Part shown: positions 1 through 5,507 of the stretch, piece by piece | Numbering within the stretch: position 1 is the stretch's first letter | Layout of the letters: every line of letters starts with the position of its first letter | From: a bacterium | GTDB lineage: Bacteria; Eremiobacterota; Eremiobacteria; Baltobacterales; Baltobacteraceae | Direction of reading: 5' to 3' | Length of the DNA stretch: 5,507 nucleotides | Assembly: GCA_021784715.1 (NCBI GenBank) | Contig: JAJYHP010000003.1 | Coordinates: 1-5,507 of the forward strand | Position numbers and translations under genes: made by a program | The notes under the pieces: generated by a model | Seen by the model: only the letters and a program-made list of their open reading frames with translations | Databases searched by the model: none | What the model was told of the DNA's origin: nothing

Positions 1-29
1 CCGGCGCGCGCGAATCGGCACTCCGAGAT

Positions 30-1496
30 TTACGTTTTCGACGCGGCGCCTTCGTTGATGCCGACGTGGCTATGCGAGCGGCCGTAGAGGAAGTAGACGG
101 CGAGGCCGATGATGAGCCAGACGACGAAGCCGAACCAGGGCAACGGGAGCCCCAAGATACGCGGGACCGTCGTGTCGACGAAGGGTGCTAGGAGCAGTAA
201 CGTGGCGAGGATCGCCGAGGTGATCGGGATGACGTACGGGCCGAACGGCACCGAGAATCCCTTCGCTTCCGGATAGAGTTTGCGCAGGATCGGTACCGAG
301 ATCGATACCAGCACGAACGCGGCGAGCGTTCCCATATTCGTCAGCGATCCGACGACGGAGATCGGCGTGAACGCGGCGATGAGCGCGATGAAGATGGTGA
401 ACATCGCCGTCGAGGTCGCGGGCGTCCGCAACGTCGGGTGCACCTTCGAAAAGACCGCGGGGAGCAATCCGTCGCGCGACATCGCGAAGAAGACGCGCGT
501 CTGGCCGTACATCATCACCAACAGCACGGTGGTGAGGCCGGCGATCGCGCCGATCGAGATGACGAGGCTCATCCAGCCGGGAAGGCCGACGTGCTCGACG
601 GCGTAGGCGACGGGCTGCGGCACGTTGAGGTGGGTGTACCGCACCATGCCGGTGAGAATCGCCGCGACGATGATGTAGAGGACGGTGCAGATGGCGAGGC
701 TGCCGATGATCGCGATCGGCATATCGCGTTGCGGGTTCTTCGCTTCCTCGGCGGCGGTCGAAACCGCGTCGAAACCGATGTAGGCGAAGAAGACGAAGAA
801 GGCGCCGAAGAGCGTTCCACCCCAGCCGAACGGGAAGTACGGAACCCAGTTGCCGGTGTTGACGTGCGCGAAACCGACGCCGATGAAGAAGAGCACGATG
901 GCGACCTTCACCGTCACGATGATCGCGTTCACGAGTGCGGATTCGCGCGTTCCGCGAATCAACAGGACGCCGATCAGGCAGATGATGAGGAACGCCGGCA
1001 GATTCATGATGCCGTGGATCGCTTCGCCCGACGGCCCGGTGTCCCAGTAGTTATGCTGCCACGCAGCGGGAATGTTGATGCCGAAGTGGCTGAGGAAATT
1101 CGTAAAATATCCCGACCAGCCGATGCTGACGGTGGCGGCGCCGAGCGCGTATTCCAAAACGAGATCCCAGCCGATGATCCAGGCGACGAATTCGCCGAGC
1201 GATGCGTACGCGAAGGTGTACGCGCTTCCGGCGATCGGAACGCGGCTCGCAACCTCGGAGTAACAGAGCGCGGCGAAGGCGCTCACGATACCGGCGATGA
1301 TAAACGAGACGGTGAGCGCGGGGCCCGAGTATTTTGCGGCGGCGACGCCGGTGAGTACGAAGATGCCGGTGCCGATAATGGCGCCGATTCCCATCGCCGT
1401 CAGCGCGCCGGGGCCGAGCGTTTTCTTCAGGGCAGTTTTGTGATCGCCGGCTTCGGCCAAAAGGCGCGAGAGCGGCTTGACTCGTTGTAGCAGCAT
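30..1496 (-). CDS. APC-superfamily amino acid permease, cationic amino acid transporter (CAT/YfnA-like) branch
   Basis: A 488-residue inner-membrane secondary transporter, expected to import amino acids by H+ symport or exchange. The length is normal for bacterial CAT-type permeases, and the hydropathy reads as about 12 membrane helices. A roughly 30-residue cytoplasmic N-terminus leads into TM1, which carries the unwound substrate-binding motif GAIIGTGIF (residues 38-46). TM6 and the following loop carry FAYIGFDAVSTAAEEAKNPQ (237-256), and the conserved loop after TM8 carries TRVFFAMSRDGLLP (333-346); both are hallmarks of this branch. The reading frame stays open far upstream (to 2207), but that part is antisense to the oxidoreductase gene and reads as low-complexity Arg-rich protein. 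The ATG at 1496 is preferred because it has a GAGGG ribosome binding site and gives the family-typical N-terminus. The gene is divergent from the amino-sugar operon. Substrate cannot be read from sequence; family membership points to amino acids, not sugars. The stop is 30 nt from the window edge, so no downstream terminator can be judged. Confidence 0.93.
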   Translation of the reverse strand: MLLQRVKPLSRLLAEAGDHKTALKKTLGPGALTAMGIGAIIGTGIFVLTGVAAAKYSGPALTVSFIIAGIVSAFAALCYSEVASRVPIAGSAYTFAYASLGEFVAWIIGWDLVLEYALGAATVSIGWSGYFTNFLSHFGINIPAAWQHNYWDTGPSGEAIHGIMNLPAFLIICLIGVLLIRGTRESALVNAIIVTVKVAIVLFFIGVGFAHVNTGNWVPYFPFGWGGTLFGAFFVFFAYIGFDAVSTAAEEAKNPQRDMPIAIIGSLAICTVLYIIVAAILTGMVRYTHLNVPQPVAYAVEHVGLPGWMSLVISIGAIAGLTTVLLVMMYGQTRVFFAMSRDGLLPAVFSKVHPTLRTPATSTAMFTIFIALIAAFTPISVVGSLTNMGTLAAFVLVSISVPILRKLYPEAKGFSVPFGPYVIPITSAILATLLLLAPFVDTTVPRILGLPLPWFGFVVWLIIGLAVYFLYGRSHSHVGINEGAASKT

Positions 1497-1598
1497 GAAG
1501 GCCCTCAATACCCGTTCGAGGCGCTTTGACCTTGTTTTGGCCGCCGGGGCGATCGGGCGCACCAGGGAGCGTGCCTCGGGGTGGGAACTTCCGGAACG
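1497..1598. promoter_or_regulatory. Divergent intergenic region between permease and FAD oxidoreductase operon
   Basis: About 100 bp separate the two outward-facing start codons, so promoters for both units are expected here. A plus-strand TTGACC (1526-1531) resembles a -35 box, but the bases 17 nt downstream (GCGATC) do not resemble a sigma70 -10 box. No convincing promoter was recognised for either direction. Next to the oxidoreductase start lies an interleaved palindrome, GGAA-C-TTCC followed by GGAA (1584-1596), which contains the perfect 8-bp TTCCGGAA. Confidence 0.4.
1502..1506 (-). promoter_or_regulatory. Ribosome binding site of the permease
   Basis: On the minus strand GAGGG lies five bases before the ATG at 1496. 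It decides the start within a frame that is open for another 237 codons upstream. Confidence 0.7.
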
Positions 1599-2945
1599 AT
1601 GGAGCGCTACGACACGATCGTCGTCGGCGGCGGGAACGCCGGGTGTGCCGCCGCAATCGCCGCCGCCCGTCACGGCGCGCGAACCCTGCTGATCGAACGC
1701 TACGGCTTTCTCGGCGGTACCGCGACGGCGGCGATGGTCGGCCCCTGGATGACCTTTCACTCCGGTGCGACCCGCATCGTCGGCGGCATCGCGCAGGAGA
1801 TCGTCGAGCGCCTCCGGGCGGTCGGCGGTTCGCCGGGGCACCTCCACGACAGCTCGGATTACGTCGCAACGATCACGCCCTTCGACCCGGAGCTGCACAA
1901 AGCGTTGCTCTTCGAGCTGATGGACGAAGCAGGCGTGACCCTCCTCTTGCACGCCTGGTTCCTCTCGGCGATCTGCGAGGAGTCGCGCGTCGTCGGAGTG
2001 CGCGTTGCGACGATCGGCGGCGAGCTCGAATTTTTCGGAACGACGATCGTCGATGCGACCGCCGACGCGCTCGTCGCGCATTCCGCGGGCGCGGCGACCG
2101 AGCGCGGCGACGCGCGCGGGCGCGTGCAGCCGGCGAGCCTGATGCTGCGCGTCGGGCCGGTCGACGCCGATGCGCTCGCGGCGTATCTGCGCGCGCACCC
2201 GGACCAAGTGCGCAGTTCGTTACCGGTCGAGGAACTGCGCCCCGAAAACCTCTCGGCGGTCGCGGGGCTCTGGGATCTCTGGAATCTCGCGCGCGCCCGC
2301 GGCGACGTCACGATTCCGCGCGATATCGTCTCGCTCTTCGCCTCCCCCTATCCCGACGAGATGACGGTGAACATGTCGCGCGTGCTCGACGTCGATCCGC
2401 TCGATGCGTTCGATCTCACGCGCGCCGAGATCGAAGCGCGCCGTCAGGCATCCGAGCTCATTCGTTTCTTCAACGCGTACGTTCCCGGTTTCGAACGGGC
2501 GCGCGTTCTCGCCAGCGGCACGCAGGTGGGTATTCGCGAATCGCGACGCATCGTCGGCCGTTACACGCTCACGCGCGAGGACGTCGTGTCGGCGAGGCGT
2601 TTCGACGATGCGGTCGCGCGCAGCGCCTATCCGATCGACATCCACGATCCGTCGGGAGATGGAACGGTGACGCATCGCATTCCCGAAGGAAGGGCCTACG
2701 AGATTCCGTTTCGTTGCATGATTCCCGAACGCGTCGCGGGGCTCGTCGTCGCGGGGCGTTGCATATCGACGACGCACGAAGCGTTAGCCTCGGCGCGTTT
2801 GACGCCGACGGTGATGACGCTCGGTCAGGCGGCCGGAACTGCGGCGGCGTTAGCGAAGAAGAGCGCGCTCCCGGTCGGAGATATCGATATCTCCGTGCTG
2901 CGCGCTGCCTTGCAAACCGATGGAGTGGACTTGGGGGAATCGTAA
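1599..2945 (+). CDS. FAD-dependent oxidoreductase (FAD_oxidored / PF12831-like), substrate unknown
   Basis: A 448-residue cytoplasmic flavoprotein. It opens with a Rossmann beta-alpha-beta fold: GGGNAG at residues 10-15 satisfies GxGxxG, and the acidic residue that would bind the adenosine ribose is E33 at the end of strand 2 (LLIER), followed by the GFLGG turn. The middle contains the family signature RESRR (313-317) and DIHDP (347-351). The C-terminus has the second FAD-contact block with AGRCISTTHEALASARLTPT (385-404) and GQAAGTAAALA (409-419). This arrangement is typical of PF12831 proteins, many of which have no assigned substrate. Start choice: ATG 1599 places the Rossmann strand four residues in. 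A GTG at 1581 in the same frame would add six residues, and neither start has a strong ribosome binding site. The stop lies 2 nt before the next gene, with two further genes closely following, so this is the probable first gene of the operon. A role in oxidising an amino sugar or derivative is inferred from neighbours only. No signal peptide or membrane segment is visible. Confidence 0.88.
   Translation: MERYDTIVVGGGNAGCAAAIAAARHGARTLLIERYGFLGGTATAAMVGPWMTFHSGATRIVGGIAQEIVERLRAVGGSPGHLHDSSDYVATITPFDPELHKALLFELMDEAGVTLLLHAWFLSAICEESRVVGVRVATIGGELEFFGTTIVDATADALVAHSAGAATERGDARGRVQPASLMLRVGPVDADALAAYLRAHPDQVRSSLPVEELRPENLSAVAGLWDLWNLARARGDVTIPRDIVSLFASPYPDEMTVNMSRVLDVDPLDAFDLTRAEIEARRQASELIRFFNAYVPGFERARVLASGTQVGIRESRRIVGRYTLTREDVVSARRFDDAVARSAYPIDIHDPSGDGTVTHRIPEGRAYEIPFRCMIPERVAGLVVAGRCISTTHEALASARLTPTVMTLGQAAGTAAALAKKSALPVGDIDISVLRAALQTDGVDLGES
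2933..2938 (+). promoter_or_regulatory. Ribosome binding site of the small metallopeptidase gene
   Basis: GGGGGA lies nine bases before the ATG at 2948, inside the last codons of the oxidoreductase. This supports the short downstream gene as separately translated, although its frame also continues upstream through the oxidoreductase as an unrelated shadow frame. Confidence 0.6.
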
Positions 2946-2947
2946 AA

Positions 2948-3250
2948 ATGAGTGAAGCATTACGCCGCGCGCGCGCGCTCGGAGTCGCCGTCGAGTTTGC
3001 CGATCTCGGTGAATGGGGCGTCGACGAACTGCGTTCGGAGTACGATCCGAACGGCCCGACGATTCGGGTCAATCTGCGGATCGCCGAGCACTTGGCATCG
3101 GGCGAGCTGGGCGAATTCATCTCGCTCGCCGTCGGCCACGAACTCTACCACCATCGCGAGCGCCTCGGCGATGTCGCCCGGCTCGAAAATCGCGCCGCGC
3201 GCGAATTCGCCGCGAACGAGTTCGCACGTTCGTTGCTCTCGCTCGACTGA
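2948..3250 (+). CDS. Minimal ImmA/IrrE-like (DUF955 / PF06114) putative zinc metallopeptidase
   Basis: A 100-residue soluble protein. A GHELYHH block holds an HExxH zinc motif (H64, E65, H68), preceded by a short beta-type segment (TIRVNL, 38-43) and a helix (EFISLAVGHE), as in ImmA/IrrE folds. After the motif, E86-F-A-A89-N90-E-F92-A93-R-S-L96-L97 fits the family's consensus E-x-x-A-N-x-F-A-x-x-L-L, in which the glutamate is the third zinc ligand. All expected catalytic residues are therefore present. The protein lacks the HTH domain found in many relatives and stops right after the last motif, so it is close to a bare catalytic core. It begins 2 nt after the oxidoreductase and ends 7 nt before the kinase, so co-transcription is very likely. 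Known ImmA and IrrE/DdrO-type proteases cleave repressors in stress or mobile-element control. A similar regulatory role here is an inference, and no partner repressor is encoded in the window. Family assignment rests on motif reading, not on an alignment. Confidence 0.78.
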   Translation: MSEALRRARALGVAVEFADLGEWGVDELRSEYDPNGPTIRVNLRIAEHLASGELGEFISLAVGHELYHHRERLGDVARLENRAAREFAANEFARSLLSLD

Positions 3251-3257
3251 GGAGCCG

Positions 3258-4181
3258 ATGCGCTTATTCGCCGGGATCGACGTCGGGCAGAGTGCGACGA
3301 AAGCCGCGATCGTCGACGAAGCGGGCGAGGCGATCGCGCGCGCGAGCGGCGCGCCCGGCGACGAATTAGGGCTCGGGAGCGCTTCGACGCGCCTGCGCGA
3401 GGCGGTCGAGGGCGCGCTCGCCGGCGCGATGCGGCGCGCCCGGCTTCCGGCATCGACGCGCTTCGAGAGCGTCGTCGTTGGGATCAGCGGTTACGAAGGA
3501 AATCCACGCGGGCGCCGGCCGCGCATACGCGCTCGCCGCCTGCGCTACACGCACGATGCGGAGATCGCGCTCGCCGGAGCGCACGCCGGCGGCCCGGGCA
3601 TCGTGGCGATCGCCGGAACCGGCTCGGTGGTGCGAGCGCGCGCGCGCGACGGGAGCGAGGTGCGGGTCGGCGGGCACGGCTATCTCTTCGGCGACGGGGG
3701 CTCGGCGTTCGGGCTCGCGCGCGACGCGTTGCGCGCCGCGGTGGCCGCCGAAGACGGGCGGCGCGAAACCGCGCTGCGCGGCGCGCTCGAACGGCACTTC
3801 GGCCGCGCGGCGAGCGCGTGCGTGCGGGCGTTTTATAGCGGTGCGATCGCGCGTTCGGAGCTCGCCGCCTTCGCGCCGCTGCTGCTCGCGCACGCACGGC
3901 GGGGCGAGCGCGCCGCGCGCGAGATCCTGCGCGCGCACGCGCTCGCGCTCGCCGAGGAGATTCGCGCCGCCGCACGGCTCGCGCGGCTGCGGAGCCCCGA
4001 TCTCGCCGTGCTCGGCGGCCTCGCGGAGAACGCGACCTTCGAACGCGCGCTCCACGCCGCCGTGCGCGAAACGCTGCCCGGCGCGCGGTACCGGGCGCCG
4101 ATCTACGACGCGGCGCTCGGCGCCGTGCTGCTCGCGTTCCTCCAGGCAGGGGTGCGCGTGCCGGAGTTCGTGGAGCGATGA
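3258..4181 (+). CDS. BadF/BadG/BcrA/BcrD ATPase-family sugar kinase, probable N-acetylglucosamine/N-acetylmannosamine kinase
   Basis: A 307-residue cytoplasmic kinase of the ASKHA (actin-like ATPase) fold, close to the usual length of bacterial NAGK-type kinases. The first phosphate-binding loop is at the N-terminus (GIDVGQSATK, 6-15). D100 in the THDAEIAL block matches the catalytic base. The second phosphate loop is AGTGS (119-123), followed by GYLFGDGGSAFG (141-152). The adenosine-side motif is VLGGLAEN (251-258), and a terminal YDAALGAVLLA segment is typical of the family. The cysteine-rich ROK motif of classical NanK is absent. The adjoining, overlapping nanE suggests GlcNAc and/or ManNAc as substrate; MurNAc/GlcNAc kinases of the MurK type share this fold and remain possible. 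The ATG at 3258 follows GGAG (3251-3254) with a short 3-nt spacing, and no other start would keep the first phosphate loop. Residues 84-96 hold eight arginines in thirteen positions, which is odd for this family and may reflect a local frameshift pair. Confidence 0.85.
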   Translation: MRLFAGIDVGQSATKAAIVDEAGEAIARASGAPGDELGLGSASTRLREAVEGALAGAMRRARLPASTRFESVVVGISGYEGNPRGRRPRIRARRLRYTHDAEIALAGAHAGGPGIVAIAGTGSVVRARARDGSEVRVGGHGYLFGDGGSAFGLARDALRAAVAAEDGRRETALRGALERHFGRAASACVRAFYSGAIARSELAAFAPLLLAHARRGERAAREILRAHALALAEEIRAAARLARLRSPDLAVLGGLAENATFERALHAAVRETLPGARYRAPIYDAALGAVLLAFLQAGVRVPEFVER

Positions 4182-4849
4182 TCTCGTTCGAAGCGCTTCG
4201 CGGCGGCCTGATCGTCTCGGTGCAGGCGAAGCCCGGCAGCGCGCTCGACGACCCGGCCGCGATCGCCGCGCTCGCGCTCGCAGCGCAGGAGGGCGGCGCC
4301 GTGGGGCTGCGCATTCAGAGCGCCGCGCATATCCGCGCCGTGAAGGCGAGGTGCTCCCTTCCCGTCGTCGGTCTGGTGAAGCGCGAGTACCCGGGATTCG
4401 AACCCTACATCACGCCGACGCTTCGAGAGGTCGAGGAGATCCTGGGGGCCGGTGCAGAGATCGTGGCGTTCGACGCGACGCGGCGCGCGCGTCCCGAGGG
4501 CGCGACGCTCGAGCGCATCGTTGCCGCGATTCACGCAGCTTCCCGGGCGGCGATGGCCGATTGCGCGAGCCTCGAAGATGCGCGCGCCGCGCGCGCACTC
4601 GGTGCCGATCTGCTCGCCACCACACTCTGCGGGTACACCGAGGAGAGCCGCGGGACGCCCTTGCCCGCGCTCGATCTCGTTGCTCGCATCGCCGAGCTCG
4701 GCGGCTTTACGATCTGTGAAGGTGGGATCGGCAGCCCCGAAGCAGGAGAAGGTGCCCTGCGAGCGGGCGCCGATGCCATCGTCGTGGGGACGGCGCTCAC
4801 CGGGCTCGCGGCCCGCGTCGGGGAGTTCGCGTCGGCCCTGAAGAAGTAA
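4178..4849 (+). CDS. nanE: Putative N-acetylmannosamine-6-phosphate 2-epimerase (NanE)
   Basis: A 223-residue (beta/alpha)8-barrel enzyme that converts ManNAc-6-P to GlcNAc-6-P in the cytoplasm, the step joining ManNAc/sialic acid breakdown to GlcNAc-6-P metabolism. Length matches the family (about 220-235). Recognisable blocks: LIVSVQAKPGSALDDP (11-26); AVGLRIQS (41-48) with substrate-binding R45; PVVGLVKREYPG (62-73) with the catalytic lysine K68; ITPT (78-81); IVAFDATRRARP (95-106); MADCAS (126-131) with D128; TTLCGYTEES (148-157); ICEGGI (179-184) with catalytic E181; and the phosphate-binding end of the barrel GADAIVVGTALT (197-208). The start codon overlaps the kinase stop in an ATGA arrangement, with GGAG just upstream, which implies translational coupling. 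No sialic acid lyase, NagA or NagB lies next to it, so the route may serve ManNAc or cell-wall amino sugars instead of sialic acid. Confidence 0.95.
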   Translation: MISFEALRGGLIVSVQAKPGSALDDPAAIAALALAAQEGGAVGLRIQSAAHIRAVKARCSLPVVGLVKREYPGFEPYITPTLREVEEILGAGAEIVAFDATRRARPEGATLERIVAAIHAASRAAMADCASLEDARAARALGADLLATTLCGYTEESRGTPLPALDLVARIAELGGFTICEGGIGSPEAGEGALRAGADAIVVGTALTGLAARVGEFASALKK

Positions 4850-4893
4850 GCGGCGAGAGAGCTTCGACTTCTAAAGTCGGTGCGGGAGCCGCT
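4849..4893 (+). terminator. Compound stem-loop after nanE, possible weak terminator or operator
   Basis: An outer 6-bp stem AGCGGC/GCCGCT (4849-4854 with 4888-4893) encloses an inner perfect hairpin CGACTT-CTA-AAGTCG (4865-4879). The following bases, CGCTCTTTCTATAG, are only modestly T-rich, so this is not a strong Rho-independent terminator. It sits exactly where the amino-sugar operon ends and the oxidase region begins. The inner palindrome could instead be a regulator site. Confidence 0.35.
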
Positions 4894-4905
4894 CGCTCTT
4901 TCTAT

Positions 4906-4925
4906 AGTTGGGAACGAGTTGGGAA
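4906..4925 (+). repeat. Tandem direct repeat AGTTGGGAA x2, 11-nt period
   Basis: Two perfect 9-nt copies (4906-4914 and 4917-4925) are separated by CG. They start 68 nt upstream of the oxidase subunit II start codon. A period close to one helical turn places both copies on the same DNA face, as in many direct-repeat activator sites. No regulator could be named. Confidence 0.55.
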
Positions 4926-4931
4926 TATCCG

Positions 4932-4945
4932 GAGAAGAGCTTCTC
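4932..4945 (+). other. Short hairpin in the oxidase leader
   Basis: GAGAAG-AG-CTTCTC forms a six-pair stem, or five pairs with a four-base loop. It lies in the untranslated region 29 nt before the oxidase start codon. It may be a leader RNA structure or chance; it is too short for firm assignment. Confidence 0.25.
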
Positions 4946-4961
4946 TGAATGATGCGTCGTG

Positions 4962-4967
4962 AAAGGA
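4962..4967 (+). promoter_or_regulatory. Ribosome binding site of cytochrome oxidase subunit II
   Basis: AAAGGA, six bases before GTG 4974, is the best ribosome binding site near this gene. It selects that GTG over the in-frame GTG at 4959, whose upstream region has no such site, and over GTG 4995, which has only a weaker purine run (GAAAGAG). Confidence 0.65.
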
Positions 4968-4973
4968 TTACCG

Positions 4974-5507
4974 GTGGTTGAGAAAGAGTCCAGCGTGAAG
5001 GGCCTCGGTCCGGGCTTTTGGCCGTTTACGGGCCTCCTCACGTTGCTTGCGATTGCAAATATTTATTTTTGGGCCGTTACGCCGCTCTCGCGCTGGATGC
5101 CGACGGCGGTGACCGTCGCGACGCAGATCGACGAACTCTTCCGCGTCTTCCTCGCGGTCGGTATCGCGCTCTTCATCTACATCCTCGGGTACGCGATCTT
5201 TTTCTCGATCGTCTTCCGCGCGCGTAAAGACGATCCGCCCGATGCGCTCGGCGTGCAGATTCACGACAACCACAAGCTCGAACTTTGGTGGACGGTCCTC
5301 CCGACGATTGCGGTCATCCTGATTTCTTGGGCGAGCGTTCGCGTGTGGTTCCCGATTCAAATCGCCTCGGCGTCGACGCCAGCGGGCTTGGTCGTCGAAT
5401 CGATCGGGCACCAGTGGTTCTACACGTTCCGCTATCCCGGCATCAACGGCGAAGTCACCGGGAACATGCACCTTCCCGTCGGCGAGCCGGTGACGCTCAA
5501 CGTCAGC
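4974..5507 (+). CDS. ctaC: Cytochrome c oxidase subunit II, N-terminal part (gene continues past window end)
   Basis: The first 178 residues of the subunit that accepts electrons from cytochrome c in the aa3-type oxidase. Three hydrophobic segments are visible: about 15-35, 55-81 and 104-126. The last two are the standard transmembrane hairpin of COX2. Before TM2, HDNHKLELWWTVLP (97-110) is the family signature; E103 aligns with the glutamate at the K-proton-channel entrance. After it, GHQWFYTF (145-152) starts the periplasmic cupredoxin domain, with W148 matching the conserved tryptophan of electron entry. The window ends at PVGEPVTLNVS, just before the expected DVIHSFWVP-like stretch and the CuA ligands, so whether CuA is intact (cytochrome c oxidase) or lost (quinol oxidase), and whether a fused cytochrome c domain follows (caa3), cannot be seen. 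The first hydrophobic segment has no lipobox cysteine; it may be a signal peptide or an extra helix. Subunit I and III genes are expected downstream. Confidence 0.92.
   Translation, partial: MVEKESSVKGLGPGFWPFTGLLTLLAIANIYFWAVTPLSRWMPTAVTVATQIDELFRVFLAVGIALFIYILGYAIFFSIVFRARKDDPPDALGVQIHDNHKLELWWTVLPTIAVILISWASVRVWFPIQIASASTPAGLVVESIGHQWFYTFRYPGINGEVTGNMHLPVGEPVTLNVS

Noticed and set aside
438..1490. Long plus-strand frame of 350 codons opposite the permease
   Set aside because: It is antisense to a clear 12-helix permease, and its translation is a low-complexity mix of Arg, Asp, Glu, Gly and His, typical of a high-GC shadow frame.
1526..1554. Possible sigma70 promoter with TTGACC as -35
   Set aside because: The bases at the correct spacing (GCGATC) do not resemble a -10 box, so it was not called as a promoter.
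1497..2207. Upstream extension of the permease frame by 237 codons
   Set aside because: It runs antisense through the oxidoreductase gene, is Arg/Ala-rich without family similarity, and the ATG at 1496 with its GAGGG site gives the normal permease length.
1526..2947. Extension of the small metallopeptidase frame upstream to 1526
   Set aside because: This portion overlaps the oxidoreductase in another frame and is Arg-rich; the ATG at 2948 has its own ribosome binding site and gives a compact domain.
3340..3960. Frequent GCGCGC runs in the kinase gene
   Set aside because: They follow from Arg/Ala codons in a high-GC genome and do not form a regular repeat array.
3484..4314. Minus-strand frame of 276 codons opposite the kinase
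   Set aside because: Arg/Ala repeats without motifs; a shadow caused by high GC content.
3478..4719. Plus-strand frame of 413 codons across kinase and nanE
   Set aside because: It overlaps two well-supported genes and is dominated by Arg, Ser and Ala. Only the short part at 3502-3540 is of interest, as possible evidence of local frameshifts in the kinase.
4968..5471. Minus-strand frame of 167 codons at the right end
   Set aside because: It is antisense to the unmistakable cytochrome oxidase subunit II and reads as charged low-complexity protein.

Overview
The window is a gene-dense, high-GC bacterial segment (many GCGC runs, strong G/C preference at third codon positions). It holds five complete genes and the first part of a sixth. 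The mix of an APC-type permease, an amino-sugar module and an aerobic cytochrome c oxidase fits a free-living, aerobically respiring high-GC bacterium. A poorly cultured lineage such as Eremiobacterota/Vulcanimicrobiota or a related soil phylum is possible, but this is a guess from general style; no phylogenetic marker is present.

Layout: (1) positions 30-1496, minus strand, a complete 488-residue amino acid permease of the cationic amino acid transporter branch of the APC superfamily. (2) A divergent intergenic stretch of about 100 bp (1497-1598). (3) Positions 1599-4849, plus strand, a tightly packed four-gene set that looks like one operon: an FAD-dependent oxidoreductase (PF12831 type), a 100-residue ImmA/IrrE-like putative zinc metallopeptidase, a BadF/BcrA/NAGK-type sugar kinase, and NanE (N-acylglucosamine-6-phosphate 2-epimerase). 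Gaps are 2 nt, 7 nt and a 4-nt ATGA overlap. (4) A 124-nt intergenic region with a compound hairpin, a 9-nt direct repeat at an 11-nt period, and a second short hairpin. (5) From 4974 to the window end, the N-terminal 178 residues of cytochrome c oxidase subunit II, with a GTG start behind an AAAGGA ribosome binding site.

Functionally, the kinase and NanE form a recognisable pair: the kinase would phosphorylate an N-acetylhexosamine (GlcNAc and/or ManNAc), and NanE would convert ManNAc-6-P to GlcNAc-6-P for entry into amino-sugar catabolism or cell-wall recycling. No NanA, NagA, NagB or sugar transporter lies in the window. The oxidoreductase and the mini-metallopeptidase upstream are not standard parts of such pathways, which makes this operon the most interesting part of the window. 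The terminal oxidase gene starts an unrelated respiratory cluster.

The most useful second looks are the four-gene combination, the minimal ImmA/IrrE-like protein inside a metabolic operon, an arginine-rich stretch in the kinase that may be a pair of compensating frameshifts, and the direct repeat upstream of the oxidase gene. No RNA gene, CRISPR array, insertion sequence or phage element was seen.
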